Shown piece after piece: positions 36,986 through 46,454 of a stretch of DNA of 64,000 nucleotides (position 1 is its first letter; the number at the start of each line of letters is the position of its first letter). Below the pieces are notes generated by a model. The model did not search any database. It was not told the origin of the DNA and saw only the letters and a list, made by a program, of their open reading frames with translations. The stretch lies in contig JAACVK010000035.1 of assembly GCA_009991595.1 (NCBI GenBank), positions 1 to 64,000 of the forward strand. The letters are read 5' to 3'. The translations under genes were made by a program, and so were the position numbers. Source of the stretch: a bacterium (lineage in GTDB: Bacteria > Bdellovibrionota > UBA2428).

Positions 36986-38750
36986 CTATATTACTAAGGA
37001 CAAGACCAAAACCGGACAAAGTGATTTTCAATCTTTAAAAACACTCTTTGGCCTCGCTGAGGGCCACCGGCCGAAAATTCTCTTTGCCTTATTCCTCATG
37101 GTAATTTCCTATACGGCTGCCGTTACTTCGGCAGTGACCATAGGAAAGCTCATAGAAGAAGGTATACGCGCTAACAACAAAACAGCAGCCATTCAGTTTG
37201 GTCTAATGACCTTGGGCCTTGAACTCATTTTCATCTTCTTTCATTATTTCGGCCGACGAATGCTGTCGTATACAAGCTTAAAGGTCATTTTCAGCGTGCG
37301 CGAACAGCTCTTTAACAAACTAAAGACTTTGCCAATGTCCTATTTCGACACCCAACCCCTGGGCCGAACGGTTACGCGCTTAACTCATGACGTTGAGAAT
37401 ATAGAGAATTTCTTCAGCGGAAGCATGCCTCGCCTTGTGGGCGCATTTCTTTCTTTGATCATCGTATCGATAGCAATGCTGATTACCAATGCATACTTGG
37501 GCTCCATTCTCTTTTTAAGCGTCCTGCCTGGAGTGCTCATCACCTTGGTATTTCGAAAACCCATCAGGAAATATCAACAAGAATTTTCCAAGGGCAACAG
37601 CGCAGTCAACGCTCGACTCAACGAACTACTCAATGGGTTGAGTGTCATAAGAGCTTTTGGCCTAGAGTCTTGGTCCAGAAAGCACTTTAACGTGGAAGCT
37701 AGTAAATTTTTAGAATCAGCTCTGGCTGTGAATCGAATAAACTCTTGGGCGCGACCCACAGTGAGCTTACTAGCCGTTATGCCTATATTTGTTCTTGTGC
37801 TAGTCGGCGTCCCAATGGTCACAGCCGGCGTTCTTACACTTGGGCTTTTAGTGACCTTTTTGAGATACTGTGAACGATTCTACCGTCCCGTTTTTGTGAT
37901 CTCCCAAGAAATTCACCAATTGCAGAATGCCTTTGCCTACTTAGATAGGGTCCTAGTTCTACTTTTCGAAAAGGAAGAAGGGTCGCTAATCGTTGAAGGC
38001 AGCGTAGAGTTAGAAAGAGCTCCAATGGGAATTGCCTTTAAAGAATGCTGGATGAAATACAATGAATCAGCAGAATGGATACTCAAAGGCCTCAATCTAA
38101 ACATTCACCCTGGAGAGACACTGGGCCTCATTGGACGCACTGGAAGCGGTAAGACCACAGCTGTTTCACTTATCTCGAGGTTATATGAATTCCAAAAAGG
38201 AAGCATAGAAATCAACGGTCACTCTATTTCAACTCTTAAGAGGGATTCTCTTCGATCCAACATCGGCTTTATTTCTCAAGACGTTGTAATCTTTGAAGGC
38301 AGTCTCAAGGATAATTTAAGTCTGGGAAAAACTCACGACCAGGACACCCTTCTTGAAGCTTGCGAGCAAAGCGGACTCATAGAGATCATGAGGAGGGGAA
38401 ACCTAGGTTTAGAAAGCAAGATACTAGATAAGGGCGCTAACCTTAGCGTTGGCGAAAGACAACTCTTGGCTTTAACAAGAATCTTTCTCGACAAACCAGA
38501 CTTAGTTATTCTCGATGAAGCCACAGCTAACATTGATCAAATAGTTGAAGAAAAAATTCAACGCGCCCTCAAAATTCATATGAAAAAAACCACTTGCTTA
38601 ATCATTGCTCATCGCCTTAACACCCTGGACCTCTGCGATCGCGTTGCCGTTCTCAAGGATGGAAAACTAGACTCCTACAAACACCCCTCTGAACTTGGAC
38701 TCTTCAGAGCCGTAATCACGACAGACAACTCCAAGAGCACTCCGTCATGA
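36978..38750 (+). CDS. ABC exporter half-transporter, MdlB-like
   Basis: 590 residues; transmembrane domain about 35-330, ATPase domain about 355-590. Walker A GRTGSGKTT is near 386-394. The signature is the variant LSVGERQLL near 489, typical of MdlB. Walker B VILDEATANID has the intact catalytic Glu. Paired with the preceding protein it forms one consensus and one degenerate ATP site. Operon with greB downstream, which overlaps by 4 bases. Confidence 0.9.
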   Translation: MSNYITKDKTKTGQSDFQSLKTLFGLAEGHRPKILFALFLMVISYTAAVTSAVTIGKLIEEGIRANNKTAAIQFGLMTLGLELIFIFFHYFGRRMLSYTSLKVIFSVREQLFNKLKTLPMSYFDTQPLGRTVTRLTHDVENIENFFSGSMPRLVGAFLSLIIVSIAMLITNAYLGSILFLSVLPGVLITLVFRKPIRKYQQEFSKGNSAVNARLNELLNGLSVIRAFGLESWSRKHFNVEASKFLESALAVNRINSWARPTVSLLAVMPIFVLVLVGVPMVTAGVLTLGLLVTFLRYCERFYRPVFVISQEIHQLQNAFAYLDRVLVLLFEKEEGSLIVEGSVELERAPMGIAFKECWMKYNESAEWILKGLNLNIHPGETLGLIGRTGSGKTTAVSLISRLYEFQKGSIEINGHSISTLKRDSLRSNIGFISQDVVIFEGSLKDNLSLGKTHDQDTLLEACEQSGLIEIMRRGNLGLESKILDKGANLSVGERQLLALTRIFLDKPDLVILDEATANIDQIVEEKIQRALKIHMKKTTCLIIAHRLNTLDLCDRVAVLKDGKLDSYKHPSELGLFRAVITTDNSKSTPS

Positions 38751-39250
38751 AGCAAAAGCTCTACATAACGCCTGAAACCTACGCAAAGCTTCGAGACGAG
38801 CTTAGTTTTCTATTAAAGACGGAACGTTCTAAAATTGTAAAGGCCGTTACAGATGCCGCCGCCATGGGCGACCGTTCAGAGAATGCTGAATACATTTATG
38901 GGAAAAGAAGACTTAGAGAAATAGATCGCCGGGTCCGCTTTCTCCAAAAACGTCTTTCTACCGCAGAGATTGTAGACTCCAGCACTTTAGACACTTCAAA
39001 AATTGCTTTTGGCTTAAGCACTAAGCTTCGCGACTCCGAAGGTCAGCACTATCAATACCGAATTGTTGGACCTGACGATGTGGACCCGACCAAAGGCTAC
39101 ATCACCTATAATTCTCCCATCGGAAAGTCACTCCTAGGTAAATCCATTGGAGATGAGCTTACGGTTCAACGGCCCAAGGGAAGTATAGAACTCGAGGTCC
39201 TCGAAATTTTTCTCGAGACAGAAGAACCGTCCTCTGACGACCTCAAATAG
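38747..39250 (+). CDS. greB: transcription elongation factor GreB
   Basis: 167 residues. Inserts a coiled coil into the RNA polymerase secondary channel and stimulates cleavage of backtracked RNA. N-terminal coiled coil with the acidic tip MGDRSENAEYIYGKRRLREIDRRVRFLQKRL; GreB is distinguished from GreA by the YGKRRLREIDRR stretch. The C-terminal FKBP-like domain contains YRIVGPDDVDPTKGYITYNSPIGKSLLGK. It overlaps the ABC gene as ATGA. With the DksA-like gene just upstream on the other strand, two secondary-channel factors flank the exporter. Confidence 0.93.
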   Translation: MKQKLYITPETYAKLRDELSFLLKTERSKIVKAVTDAAAMGDRSENAEYIYGKRRLREIDRRVRFLQKRLSTAEIVDSSTLDTSKIAFGLSTKLRDSEGQHYQYRIVGPDDVDPTKGYITYNSPIGKSLLGKSIGDELTVQRPKGSIELEVLEIFLETEEPSSDDLK

Positions 39251-39551
39251 AATTTTACACTTTCTATCACTTCACAAAAACTTAATTTTCGCACATAAGC
39301 TTCAAGAGTTTTAGCAACTTCTCATTGGCTACAAACTTTTGCTTTCTAAATATTAATAAAAGTCTTCAAGTTTCTCAGGTAGAACTTTATTAGACCAAAT
39401 GATTCTTGCCAACAGTTCATGTAGGCGCCGCAAGAAATACTTCATGTATGTAGTCCATTAGGGCGCGAGCTGAAAATCGAATTTATTCTGTATGTAACTC
39501 CCATTTTCGCAGCTCTGTATTTGAAAAATTTTACAACACTGGGGAGCAACC
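39251..39551. other. intergenic stretch, no gene seen
   Basis: 301 bases, AT-rich, between greB and the esterase gene. I see no ORF of interest, no tRNA and no clear hairpin. The last bases contain GGGGAG, the ribosome-binding site of the esterase. A long 5' leader or a small RNA cannot be excluded. Confidence 0.5.
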
Positions 39552-40466
39552 ATGAAACGAGCATTATTACTTACGGCAGCAGTGATTTTCCTAAACATTC
39601 CATTCACAGAAAACTCAAATGCATTTTCCAACCAAAAACAGAAAGACGTCGAATTTGAACAAAACTGCTACGATTCCTCCCTTAATAGCTTGGCCTATAG
39701 CTATTGTGTGACGACAACGGTCGGAAGCCAATCGAAGGATGTCTTGTATTTTTTTCACGGAGCTTTTGGAAACGAAAAAAACTGGACGGGTGGAATAAAC
39801 GCCGACATGAGACAACGAGTAAGACTCTATTGGCAAGAGAGTGGCTACGATGCACCAACTGTCATTAGTTTATCACTTGGAACTCTTTGGATGGTTCGAG
39901 ATCATGAGAGTAAAGATGGAGACCTTGCAAACCTCGACCTAATTACAAATTCTCTTATCCCAGAACTTGAAGACAAACATCTCGGAGGAGAGCTTCAGGG
40001 AAGACGACTTCTAATGGGAGTTTCCATGGGCGGCTTTAACGCTCTAACGCTGATGATGAAGAGACCAGAGCTTTGGAACAAAGCAGCCATCATTGCTCCA
40101 ATGATTCCACTTTGCGATCCTTGGATATCAGACATCAAACAATATATTTGCGTTTCCTCTGACGAGAACAAGAACAACCTCTTTCTAGCCAAAATTGCCC
40201 ACGATCTAGTAAAGGCCCAATTCCCTTTACCTGAACAGTGGGAGTCAGCTAATCCGCTAAACTTAGCTAAGAGTGAGTTGAACCCAAACAGTGTTCCCTT
40301 TCTGTTAACGGTTGGGAATATCGATAGCTTCGGATTCTATACAAACGGAAAACAGTTTGCCGAGAGGGCTCAAAACTTGGGCGCCCCTATTACTTGGCTA
40401 CCGACTGGCTATAAGCACGGAGTCTACGACGCTGAAGTTCTAGCCGAATACTTAATTTCAGAATAA
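39552..40466 (+). CDS. secreted alpha/beta-hydrolase esterase
   Basis: 304 residues with a signal peptide (MKRALLLTAAVIFLNIPF...NSNA). Esterase D-like alpha/beta hydrolase. The nucleophile elbow is GVSMGG with S158; the likely acid is D258 in VGNIDSFGF; the base is H289 in YKHGVYD. The oxyanion region is YFFHGAFGNEKNW. Two Cys pairs (QNCYD, YSYC; LCDPW, YICV) suit disulphides outside the cytoplasm. Probable role: hydrolysis of esters or acyl groups in the periplasm or outside. A family such as S-formylglutathione hydrolase is structurally close, but export argues against it. Confidence 0.82.
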   Translation: MKRALLLTAAVIFLNIPFTENSNAFSNQKQKDVEFEQNCYDSSLNSLAYSYCVTTTVGSQSKDVLYFFHGAFGNEKNWTGGINADMRQRVRLYWQESGYDAPTVISLSLGTLWMVRDHESKDGDLANLDLITNSLIPELEDKHLGGELQGRRLLMGVSMGGFNALTLMMKRPELWNKAAIIAPMIPLCDPWISDIKQYICVSSDENKNNLFLAKIAHDLVKAQFPLPEQWESANPLNLAKSELNPNSVPFLLTVGNIDSFGFYTNGKQFAERAQNLGAPITWLPTGYKHGVYDAEVLAEYLISE

Positions 40467-40471
40467 ATTAA

Positions 40472-40495
40472 ACGGCCTCACTTTAGTGAGGCCGT
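40472..40495. terminator. bidirectional hairpin between esterase and DUF3047 genes
   Basis: ACGGCCTCACT pairs perfectly with AGTGAGGCCGT (11 bases, 2-base loop), placed between convergent stops; the minus-strand stop codon touches it. There is no long T-run on the plus side; on the minus side it is followed by TTTAATTTATTC. Confidence 0.65.
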
Positions 40496-41280
40496 CACTT
40501 TGCAACTTCACGACAAAACTTAAAGTTAGCCCAATAAGCCTGAGCTTTAGAAGAGGTGTCATCAGCATCCGTGGTTAATGCCAAAACAAAAGGCTGCCTA
40601 TACTTTTCACTTAAAAGAATATGTTCGTTGTATAAGTCTCGCACATTCACAGTTTCGGTCTGCCATTTATTTAAATTCTTCGAGCCACTCTCTAGGATAA
40701 GCACATTGTCATGATTTGCTCGACGCTGAAAGAAGGTTCCCTCTTTCAGAGAACTACTCCACGCAAAACGCAAGGCCTTAGCCTGCATTGGAAACCCTAC
40801 ATTCCAAACTACGTATGTCGACGCCGCACTATCATTCTTGTCAGAATCAGACTCATCAGCGCCAGTAGGTAAAATACTCGCCTTCCACTCCCACTGGATC
40901 GCAGGAAACTCCGAGAGATCCCACTTCTCTAAACTCTTCAAAACGGTGATGGTATGAGTCCCGTAAGTCGCTTTTAGGACATTGCCCTTGTCTTTATCTT
41001 TTTCAACAACGTAAATCTTGTCTCTCCTAGCTTCTTCATCGTTGTGCTCGTATTTAACTCGCCACCCCTCGGGAAAACTCCCGGGCTTTGAAGAACTAAA
41101 GTCTTCGAAAACCGTATCGCATTCAAGCTTTGTCTCGCCCTCTATTTTTTTTGCAATTTTTTTAGCTTCATCTCCACCGGCGAAGGGCCAACCTTTCTTA
41201 GCAGCTGAATCATCACCGAAGGCAAAAGAAAGTCCACAAAGGAAAAAGATCTTCAAAGGATAGCCGGTTTCATGATTCAT
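40495..41280 (-). CDS. exported DUF3047 protein
   Basis: 261 residues, hydrophobic N-terminus (PLKIFFLCGLSFAFG) as a signal peptide. The body fits DUF3047: FEDFSSSKPGSFPEGWRV, then AIQWEWKASILPTGADE and NDSAASTYVVWNVG, with a late TDADDTSSKAQAYWANFKF. The jelly-roll-like, acidic character and conserved Asp/Glu suggest a carbohydrate- or metal-binding surface, but the family has no defined function. It is preceded by the DCC-family gene's neighbour region on the same strand; operon membership is unclear (43-base gap). Confidence 0.78.
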   Translation of the reverse strand: MNHETGYPLKIFFLCGLSFAFGDDSAAKKGWPFAGGDEAKKIAKKIEGETKLECDTVFEDFSSSKPGSFPEGWRVKYEHNDEEARRDKIYVVEKDKDKGNVLKATYGTHTITVLKSLEKWDLSEFPAIQWEWKASILPTGADESDSDKNDSAASTYVVWNVGFPMQAKALRFAWSSSLKEGTFFQRRANHDNVLILESGSKNLNKWQTETVNVRDLYNEHILLSEKYRQPFVLALTTDADDTSSKAQAYWANFKFCREVAK

Positions 41281-41323
41281 ACTCTTTAAGGATCAAATAG
41301 AAGTTAAGAATTTACAAGGCCAA

Positions 41324-41719
41324 TTAATCTAAAAACCACTGGCGCTCGTCTTCAGACGGCAGGCGGCACGTCTCTCGCCTCCCAAATAGCTGGTATCGAT
41401 GTTTCGCGACCAAGTCGTATACCCAGTCACGAAAGAACTGCGGCAAAACCTTAAACAGTGCAAAAATTTTCCAAGGAAAAGCAAAATGAGCCAATATTTT
41501 TAAAACGGCCTCTGATTTCACAAAAACTTCACCTTCCTGATAGAAGACGACTGAATCAATTCGATTTAAATGATGTTTCTCTTTTAAACGAATTCCGAAG
41601 TCAGATTGAAGGGAAGCAAAATAAAACACTCCAGGTTTGCGCTTCAGCACAAAATCGACAAAGCCATTGCAAAGATTGCAAACCCCATCAAACGAAATGA
41701 CTTTGGCTTTAGTAGCCAC
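41324..41719 (-). CDS. DCC-family thiol-disulfide oxidoreductase-like protein (DUF393)
   Basis: 131 residues, thioredoxin-like. The DCC motif is at the N-terminus: SFDGVCNLCNGFVDFVLKR, with the C14-x-x-C17 pair. Later blocks AVLKILAHFAFPWKIFALFKVLPQFFRDWVYDLVAKHRYQLFG are characteristic. Length is typical. The redox partner is unknown; cytoplasmic, as no signal is visible. It lies 24 bases after the fusion gene on the same strand and may be co-transcribed. Confidence 0.88.
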   Translation of the reverse strand: MATKAKVISFDGVCNLCNGFVDFVLKRKPGVFYFASLQSDFGIRLKEKHHLNRIDSVVFYQEGEVFVKSEAVLKILAHFAFPWKIFALFKVLPQFFRDWVYDLVAKHRYQLFGRRETCRLPSEDERQWFLD

Positions 41720-41743
41720 AACTTCCTCTGCTTTGATGGCTAC

Positions 41744-44143
41744 TTAGCTTTCAACTTTTCTTTGAGACACGAGCACTCGAGAAAAAAAAGTAACGCTCAT
41801 ATAGCAAATCACACCAAGAACGGCCCAGAACAACACACGAATGCGTCGAGCAATACCAAAGGCAAGAGCCATTGGGGTTGAAAGACCAATCATTTGGAAA
41901 GCACCAGCGATACCCACTTCGTTAACTCCCAAGCCTTGGGGAACAACAAAGAAAACCGCCGCAGAGGCAGCAATGAGGAATGTAACAGCAACGACTTCAA
42001 CAAGACCAGGCTCAATTCCAAGGCACTTAAAGATAATAAAAGCCTCTAGCAAGGCGCCAGCACGACCTAACATTTTATAGAACAAAGACTCGCTAAATTT
42101 ACGAACTGTAAAATGAGTGTTCTCAAACTCGGAGAGAAACTTAAATCGCTTCAAAAGTATTTTAGTGAACTTGGTCGGTGCTTGGGACAAAGAAACCACA
42201 CTAAACGCAATACAAAGAAAAGCCAAAAAGGCACTCACCGCTAAAACCGGGGTTTGAAAAGCAGGACTCATCGGAAGTGTCGACAAAGTTATAAAACCAA
42301 GAAGCGAAGAGAACAAAAGTCCTGAGACAACGTGAACGAGCCGGTCACGCACCACAACGTTGGTCGCCTCCTCAACAGGAATCCACTGACTCATATGATT
42401 GGCTTTGTAAGGCTCACCACCCAAACCGGCCAAAGGCAAAAGTGCGTTAATAGCCTCACCAACGACTTGATTGTAGAAAAGATCAATAAGGCGGATTCTA
42501 TATCCACCCAGGGTCCATAAGCTCATGGCATTAAAAGCAAACCAAATAGGAGGCGCGATGAAGAAAATCAACAAGTAGCCTGGTCCAATGCTAGACAGGG
42601 AAGCAAAAACCTCTTCTGCAGAAACCTTGCTAAAAAGGTATCCAAACAAAGCAACTCCCGCAACAAAAAGAACATAGGGACTTTTGAACAACCAAAAGAT
42701 CGTTCTGCTGTTGTGGGCCTTGGGATCTAAGGCCCGAGTCACTGTAAGGGTCATAACCATGATTGCCACGCAAGCCAGCCAAAAGATCCAATGCCCTAAG
42801 CCCAGTATGCAAAACATCATCACGATCAATGCGCTGACGTCTTGCTTAATCAAACCGCGACATTTCATAATGATGCGATCCCAAAGTTTATTACTATTGG
42901 CAGCCTGTTCTTCGAATTTCTTGGTCACCACCAAATGAGTCGCAGCTTTAATTGTGCGCTCATAGCGAATCATCGAACCCACCATATAGATCAAAGAGAA
43001 AGCAAAGAATGCCATCGCCCAGAGGTAAGCCACACTATGACCTATGTTGTAGGCCCCTACACCTAAAGAAACAAAGAAGACACCGTAGCGGATATTGTCC
43101 GTAATCGTGTCATACCAAGCTCCAAAGTGAGAACCTTTAAAGGTCATTCTCGCAACTTCTCCATCACAACCATCCACAATGGAACAGATCTGGAAAATTA
43201 TTCCTGCGATGGCCATGTAAAGATAATTGGAAGTCGAAGCCATCCAAGCTCCACCAAGGGTAACAAAGAACACAACCGTGGTAATCGCGTTCGGATGAAC
43301 GCCCCACTTTACAAAAAGTCTAGATAGACGCAAAGAAACATGGCGATTGATGTTCTTACTTACCCAGCCATCTGTAGGCTTACGGAGTGAATTCAACATT
43401 CGAGTCTCGGCTTCAATGGCCATTTCTTTTGTGTCTACATCTTGCCAAAATGCACCTGGCTCAACGGGAATGGCTCTAAAGCCCTCGTCGTCTCGAATTT
43501 TTAAAACTATATCGCTAACCGATACAGCCCCTTGGGAATAAGCAGCCTCTACCTTTGGACAAGCTTTTTTTGAAAAATAGAACAAGCCCGTGTCCACTTG
43601 ATCATAGTCACTCAACTCTTTAGAAAGTTCTGAAATCTGTCCGTTCTTAGTTCGAACCTTAGTGGCATCATCAAGGTCAAAAACACCTTTAATATCTTTA
43701 TCTGTGGCCAGTGCGGATTGATCCACAGTGAGAATCGCATTTTCAATAAAGGCCTTAGGCAATTTTGCATCCATTACATGGTCGGCCATAGTCAAAAGAA
43801 AAGACTCGTCCAATCCACGGGCACCGGCAGCCAAGGAGGCCCCGTTGCCTCGCTCGAAATCTGCACATTCAACAAACTCAATCTGCTTACCCCTAAGGCT
43901 CTTTAACTTAGAAAGTCTCATCCGGATTTGATCTTTTTCATATCCAACGACGACTCTGAAGCGTTCGATGCCAGAGGCATGTAAATTCAAAATTGCGCGC
44001 TCTAGCAGGAGCAGGCCACCCAACTTAATGAGAGGCTTGGGAGTTAAACCGCTATGTTCTCTTAATCTCGTCCCATTGCCCGCGGCTAGAATTACGGCTG
44101 TTTTGGGGGTCTGAATCTTTTTTTCGTTTTCTAAAGAACTCAT
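41744..44143 (-). CDS. three-domain fusion: sugar-phosphate nucleotidyltransferase, CDP-alcohol phosphotransferase, flippase-like membrane domain
   Basis: 799 residues in three parts. (1) About 15-250: nucleotidyltransferase with AVILAAGNGTRLRE, the Lys of TPKPLIK and TMADHVMD, like cytidylyltransferases for inositol phosphate. (2) About 255-475: membrane CDP-alcohol phosphotransferase with the full motif from D324 to D349 (DGCDGEVAR...GAWYDTITD). This pair resembles archaeal/bacterial IPCT-DIPPS, which makes CDP-inositol and joins it to inositol phosphate. (3) About 485-799: seven or so helices with AINALLPLAGLGGEPYKANHM and VRDRLVHVVSGLL, as in the lysylphosphatidylglycerol synthase TM (YbhN/UPF0104) family. 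The alcohol and final product are unknown; synthesis and translocation of a polar lipid or osmolyte by one protein is my inference. Confidence 0.83.
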   Translation of the reverse strand: MSSLENEKKIQTPKTAVILAAGNGTRLREHSGLTPKPLIKLGGLLLLERAILNLHASGIERFRVVVGYEKDQIRMRLSKLKSLRGKQIEFVECADFERGNGASLAAGARGLDESFLLTMADHVMDAKLPKAFIENAILTVDQSALATDKDIKGVFDLDDATKVRTKNGQISELSKELSDYDQVDTGLFYFSKKACPKVEAAYSQGAVSVSDIVLKIRDDEGFRAIPVEPGAFWQDVDTKEMAIEAETRMLNSLRKPTDGWVSKNINRHVSLRLSRLFVKWGVHPNAITTVVFFVTLGGAWMASTSNYLYMAIAGIIFQICSIVDGCDGEVARMTFKGSHFGAWYDTITDNIRYGVFFVSLGVGAYNIGHSVAYLWAMAFFAFSLIYMVGSMIRYERTIKAATHLVVTKKFEEQAANSNKLWDRIIMKCRGLIKQDVSALIVMMFCILGLGHWIFWLACVAIMVMTLTVTRALDPKAHNSRTIFWLFKSPYVLFVAGVALFGYLFSKVSAEEVFASLSSIGPGYLLIFFIAPPIWFAFNAMSLWTLGGYRIRLIDLFYNQVVGEAINALLPLAGLGGEPYKANHMSQWIPVEEATNVVVRDRLVHVVSGLLFSSLLGFITLSTLPMSPAFQTPVLAVSAFLAFLCIAFSVVSLSQAPTKFTKILLKRFKFLSEFENTHFTVRKFSESLFYKMLGRAGALLEAFIIFKCLGIEPGLVEVVAVTFLIAASAAVFFVVPQGLGVNEVGIAGAFQMIGLSTPMALAFGIARRIRVLFWAVLGVICYMSVTFFSRVLVSQRKVES

Positions 44144-44346
44144 CTTAAAATCTCTCTTACCAGTCTATCATTTCTTAGACTGTCTCAGTCATCAGCTTGA
44201 AATCATTAGTTTGGCGCTCACCAAACTATTTTTATAAACTTCAAAGCCCATACTTCTAGCCCTGATTTCGCTCTCTTAACAAGCTCTTTACGCAAGCTTC
44301 ACCAAGACTTCACGCCTGCTAAAACAGGCTGTAGTAGAATATAACC

Positions 44347-45375
44347 ATGTCTTACGCGTTGCGTCTAACCCTTGTTGTTAACCTTATCCTTTGCTCGCAT
44401 CTGCATGCTCAAGACACACACAACGGAAATTCAGCAGCTTCCATGGTCGGAAACGTTGCTCAATTCGGCTTGGGAGCAGCCGACCTAACTAGAAACGTCC
44501 CCGCATGCTCTAGCGGTTCTACAACCAATTGCATTCTAGCTGCGGTGGATGTTCTATCTATGGTGGGCGCACTAATGTCCCTGGGCGGCAATAGCGAATC
44601 GAACGCTGCCACGGACACAGCCGCCGTCCCAGCTCTCCCTGGTCTTGGCGACGCGGGTGGCGGGGGAGGCCTGGGTGGAGTTCCTGGTCTTGGCGGAATC
44701 AACACGGCACTTAATAACCTTTGCACAACGACTCCATCTGTTTGCTCGTCTTGTGCTGACAAACCTGATGACCCAACGTGCAGAAAATTGGTCATTCCCG
44801 ACGCGCTGACAAAAGGGATCAATGACTTTGTGAAAAACTATGACCCTGATCAAATTGATTCCCTTCCGCTTCCTGAAGTTCTTAAGGAAAAAGGAGCTCT
44901 CGAAGACGCTCTTGGAAAAATTGCAGATCTACCAAGTGCCCTGGCTAGTGCCAACAGCCGGCTCAGTGACATTCAAGATGGCTTGATTGACGAATCCAGC
45001 GGCCTCCGTAAGGAAGATCTTGCCATTGACGATGAAAATGAAGTCGTATCCAAGCCCCTTTTGGCAAAATTAGGAAATCTTCCAGACCTATCGGACTTGC
45101 TTTCAAAATTCAAAAAGCAGAATGGCGAGATCAGCGAGGTTAAATTTGTTGGTTTAGACGTTGAAGACCTCAAAACTGGAAAGCGCCTGACGCTCTTTGA
45201 ACGGGCTAAACGCCGATATCGAGGAACGACCGACTTTCCGCGCTCTTTCACCTTGGCTCGCATGGAAATGATGAGATCGAGAGCCATTGCTGAAAAACAA
45301 AAAATTGAACGTAAGATTTCTCGCAAAAAAGCTCAGGCGATCGCTTCCGCAAAAAAGCCCCCCGTTAAGCATTGA
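44347..45375 (+). CDS. exported glycine-rich protein of unknown function
   Basis: 342 residues, signal peptide MSYALRLTLVVNLILCSHLHAQ. A Gly/Pro-rich stretch (about 94-118: LPGLGDAGGGGGLGGVPGLGG) separates a short Cys-containing N-part from a helical domain with a cluster of Cys (LCTTTPSVCSSCADKPDDPTC). The C-terminal 70 residues are strongly basic (RAKRRYRG, KIERKISRKKAQ), as if bound to nucleic acid, peptidoglycan or an anionic surface. No family recognised. Divergent from the fusion gene by 203 bases that contain a small GCCTG/CAGGC palindrome. Confidence 0.65.
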   Translation: MSYALRLTLVVNLILCSHLHAQDTHNGNSAASMVGNVAQFGLGAADLTRNVPACSSGSTTNCILAAVDVLSMVGALMSLGGNSESNAATDTAAVPALPGLGDAGGGGGLGGVPGLGGINTALNNLCTTTPSVCSSCADKPDDPTCRKLVIPDALTKGINDFVKNYDPDQIDSLPLPEVLKEKGALEDALGKIADLPSALASANSRLSDIQDGLIDESSGLRKEDLAIDDENEVVSKPLLAKLGNLPDLSDLLSKFKKQNGEISEVKFVGLDVEDLKTGKRLTLFERAKRRYRGTTDFPRSFTLARMEMMRSRAIAEKQKIERKISRKKAQAIASAKKPPVKH

Positions 45376-45401
45376 CCCTGGCTTATAGCCTTGACTATGG
45401 T
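45372..45401 (+). promoter_or_regulatory. probable promoter of the gap-pgk-tpiA operon
   Basis: TTGACC (45372-45377, overlapping the upstream stop codon), 18 bases, then TATGGT (45396-45401), 28 bases before the gap ATG. Confidence 0.45.
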
Positions 45402-45428
45402 GGCTTCCGAAAGAAGGAGAGCTAATCC

Positions 45429-46454
45429 ATGAGAATAGCCATCAATGGTTTTGGACGAATCGGACGTATTGTAACAAGGAATCTTTTCCAAAACGCACAC
45501 TTTAGGGAAAAAATTGAACTGGTTGCACTCAACGATGTAGGAAACCCAACAGAAAGTGCCTTCTTAATTAAACGAGACTCTTTATACGGAACCCTTGATT
45601 TTGATGTTTCCGCCACAGATCATTCCATCAACATCGGCGGGCAAGAAGTCATCGCCCTACAAGAAAGAGACCCCAACAAACTGGATTGGGGCAAGTTAGG
45701 TGTGGATGTAGTTCTTGAGTGCACGGGCCGTTTCACCTCTAAGGAAGCAGCCAGTGTTCACATTAAGAACGGTGCAAAAAAAGTACTTGTATCTGCTCCG
45801 GGCAAGGGTGTCGATGCCACTATTGTTATGGGAGTTAACCACGAATCTTATAATCACGATTCTCACCATGTAATAAGCAACGCTTCATGCACCACTAACT
45901 GTTTAGCCCCAATGGCTTCCGTGCTTCACAAGGAATTTGGCATCGTCAAAGGCCTCATGACCACAATTCATAGCTACACTAGTGATCAACGCCTTCTCGA
46001 CAACACTCATTCCGACCCGCGACGCGCTCGAGCCGCTGCCTTGAATATGATCCCAACAACCACCGGTGCTGCAAGAGCCGTTGGCCTGGTTATCCCTGAC
46101 TTAGCCGGAAAACTTGATGGCTTTGCGATTCGAGTACCAACTCCAAACGTTTCTATGACAGATCTCGTTGCAGAAATAAAGAAACCCGCCTCAAAAGAAG
46201 AAATCAATCAAGCATTGAAAGCCGCTGCCACATCTTCTTTAAAAGGAATTCTCGACGTTTCCGACGAACCCTTAGTCAGTAGCGACTACGTAGGAAGCCG
46301 CTTTAGTTCTGTTGTCGACTCTGCGCTCACCACCGTCATTAGCGACAGCGGAGACAAAGGAAGCTTGGTTAAAGTTTGTAGCTGGTATGACAACGAGACT
46401 GGATTCAGTAACCGCATGTTGGACCTTTGCATGCTCATTGCTTCAAAATTATAA
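45429..46454 (+). CDS. gap: glyceraldehyde-3-phosphate dehydrogenase, type I
   Basis: Glycolytic NAD-dependent oxidation and phosphorylation of glyceraldehyde 3-phosphate; 341 residues. INGFGRIGR at the N-terminus, catalytic C154 in [12 protein letters not shown], the paired His in [10 protein letters not shown], and the NDVG cofactor block. AAGGAGAGCTAATCC gives a strong ribosome-binding site. First of a conserved gap-pgk-tpiA-secG order. Its stop shares a base with the pgk ATG. Confidence 0.95.
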   Translation: MRIAINGFGRIGRIVTRNLFQNAHFREKIELVALNDVGNPTESAFLIKRDSLYGTLDFDVSATDHSINIGGQEVIALQERDPNKLDWGKLGVDVVLECTGRFTSKEAASVHIKNGAKKVLVSAPGKGVDATIVMGVNHESYNHDSHHVISNASCTTNCLAPMASVLHKEFGIVKGLMTTIHSYTSDQRLLDNTHSDPRRARAAALNMIPTTTGAARAVGLVIPDLAGKLDGFAIRVPTPNVSMTDLVAEIKKPASKEEINQALKAAATSSLKGILDVSDEPLVSSDYVGSRFSSVVDSALTTVISDSGDKGSLVKVCSWYDNETGFSNRMLDLCMLIASKL

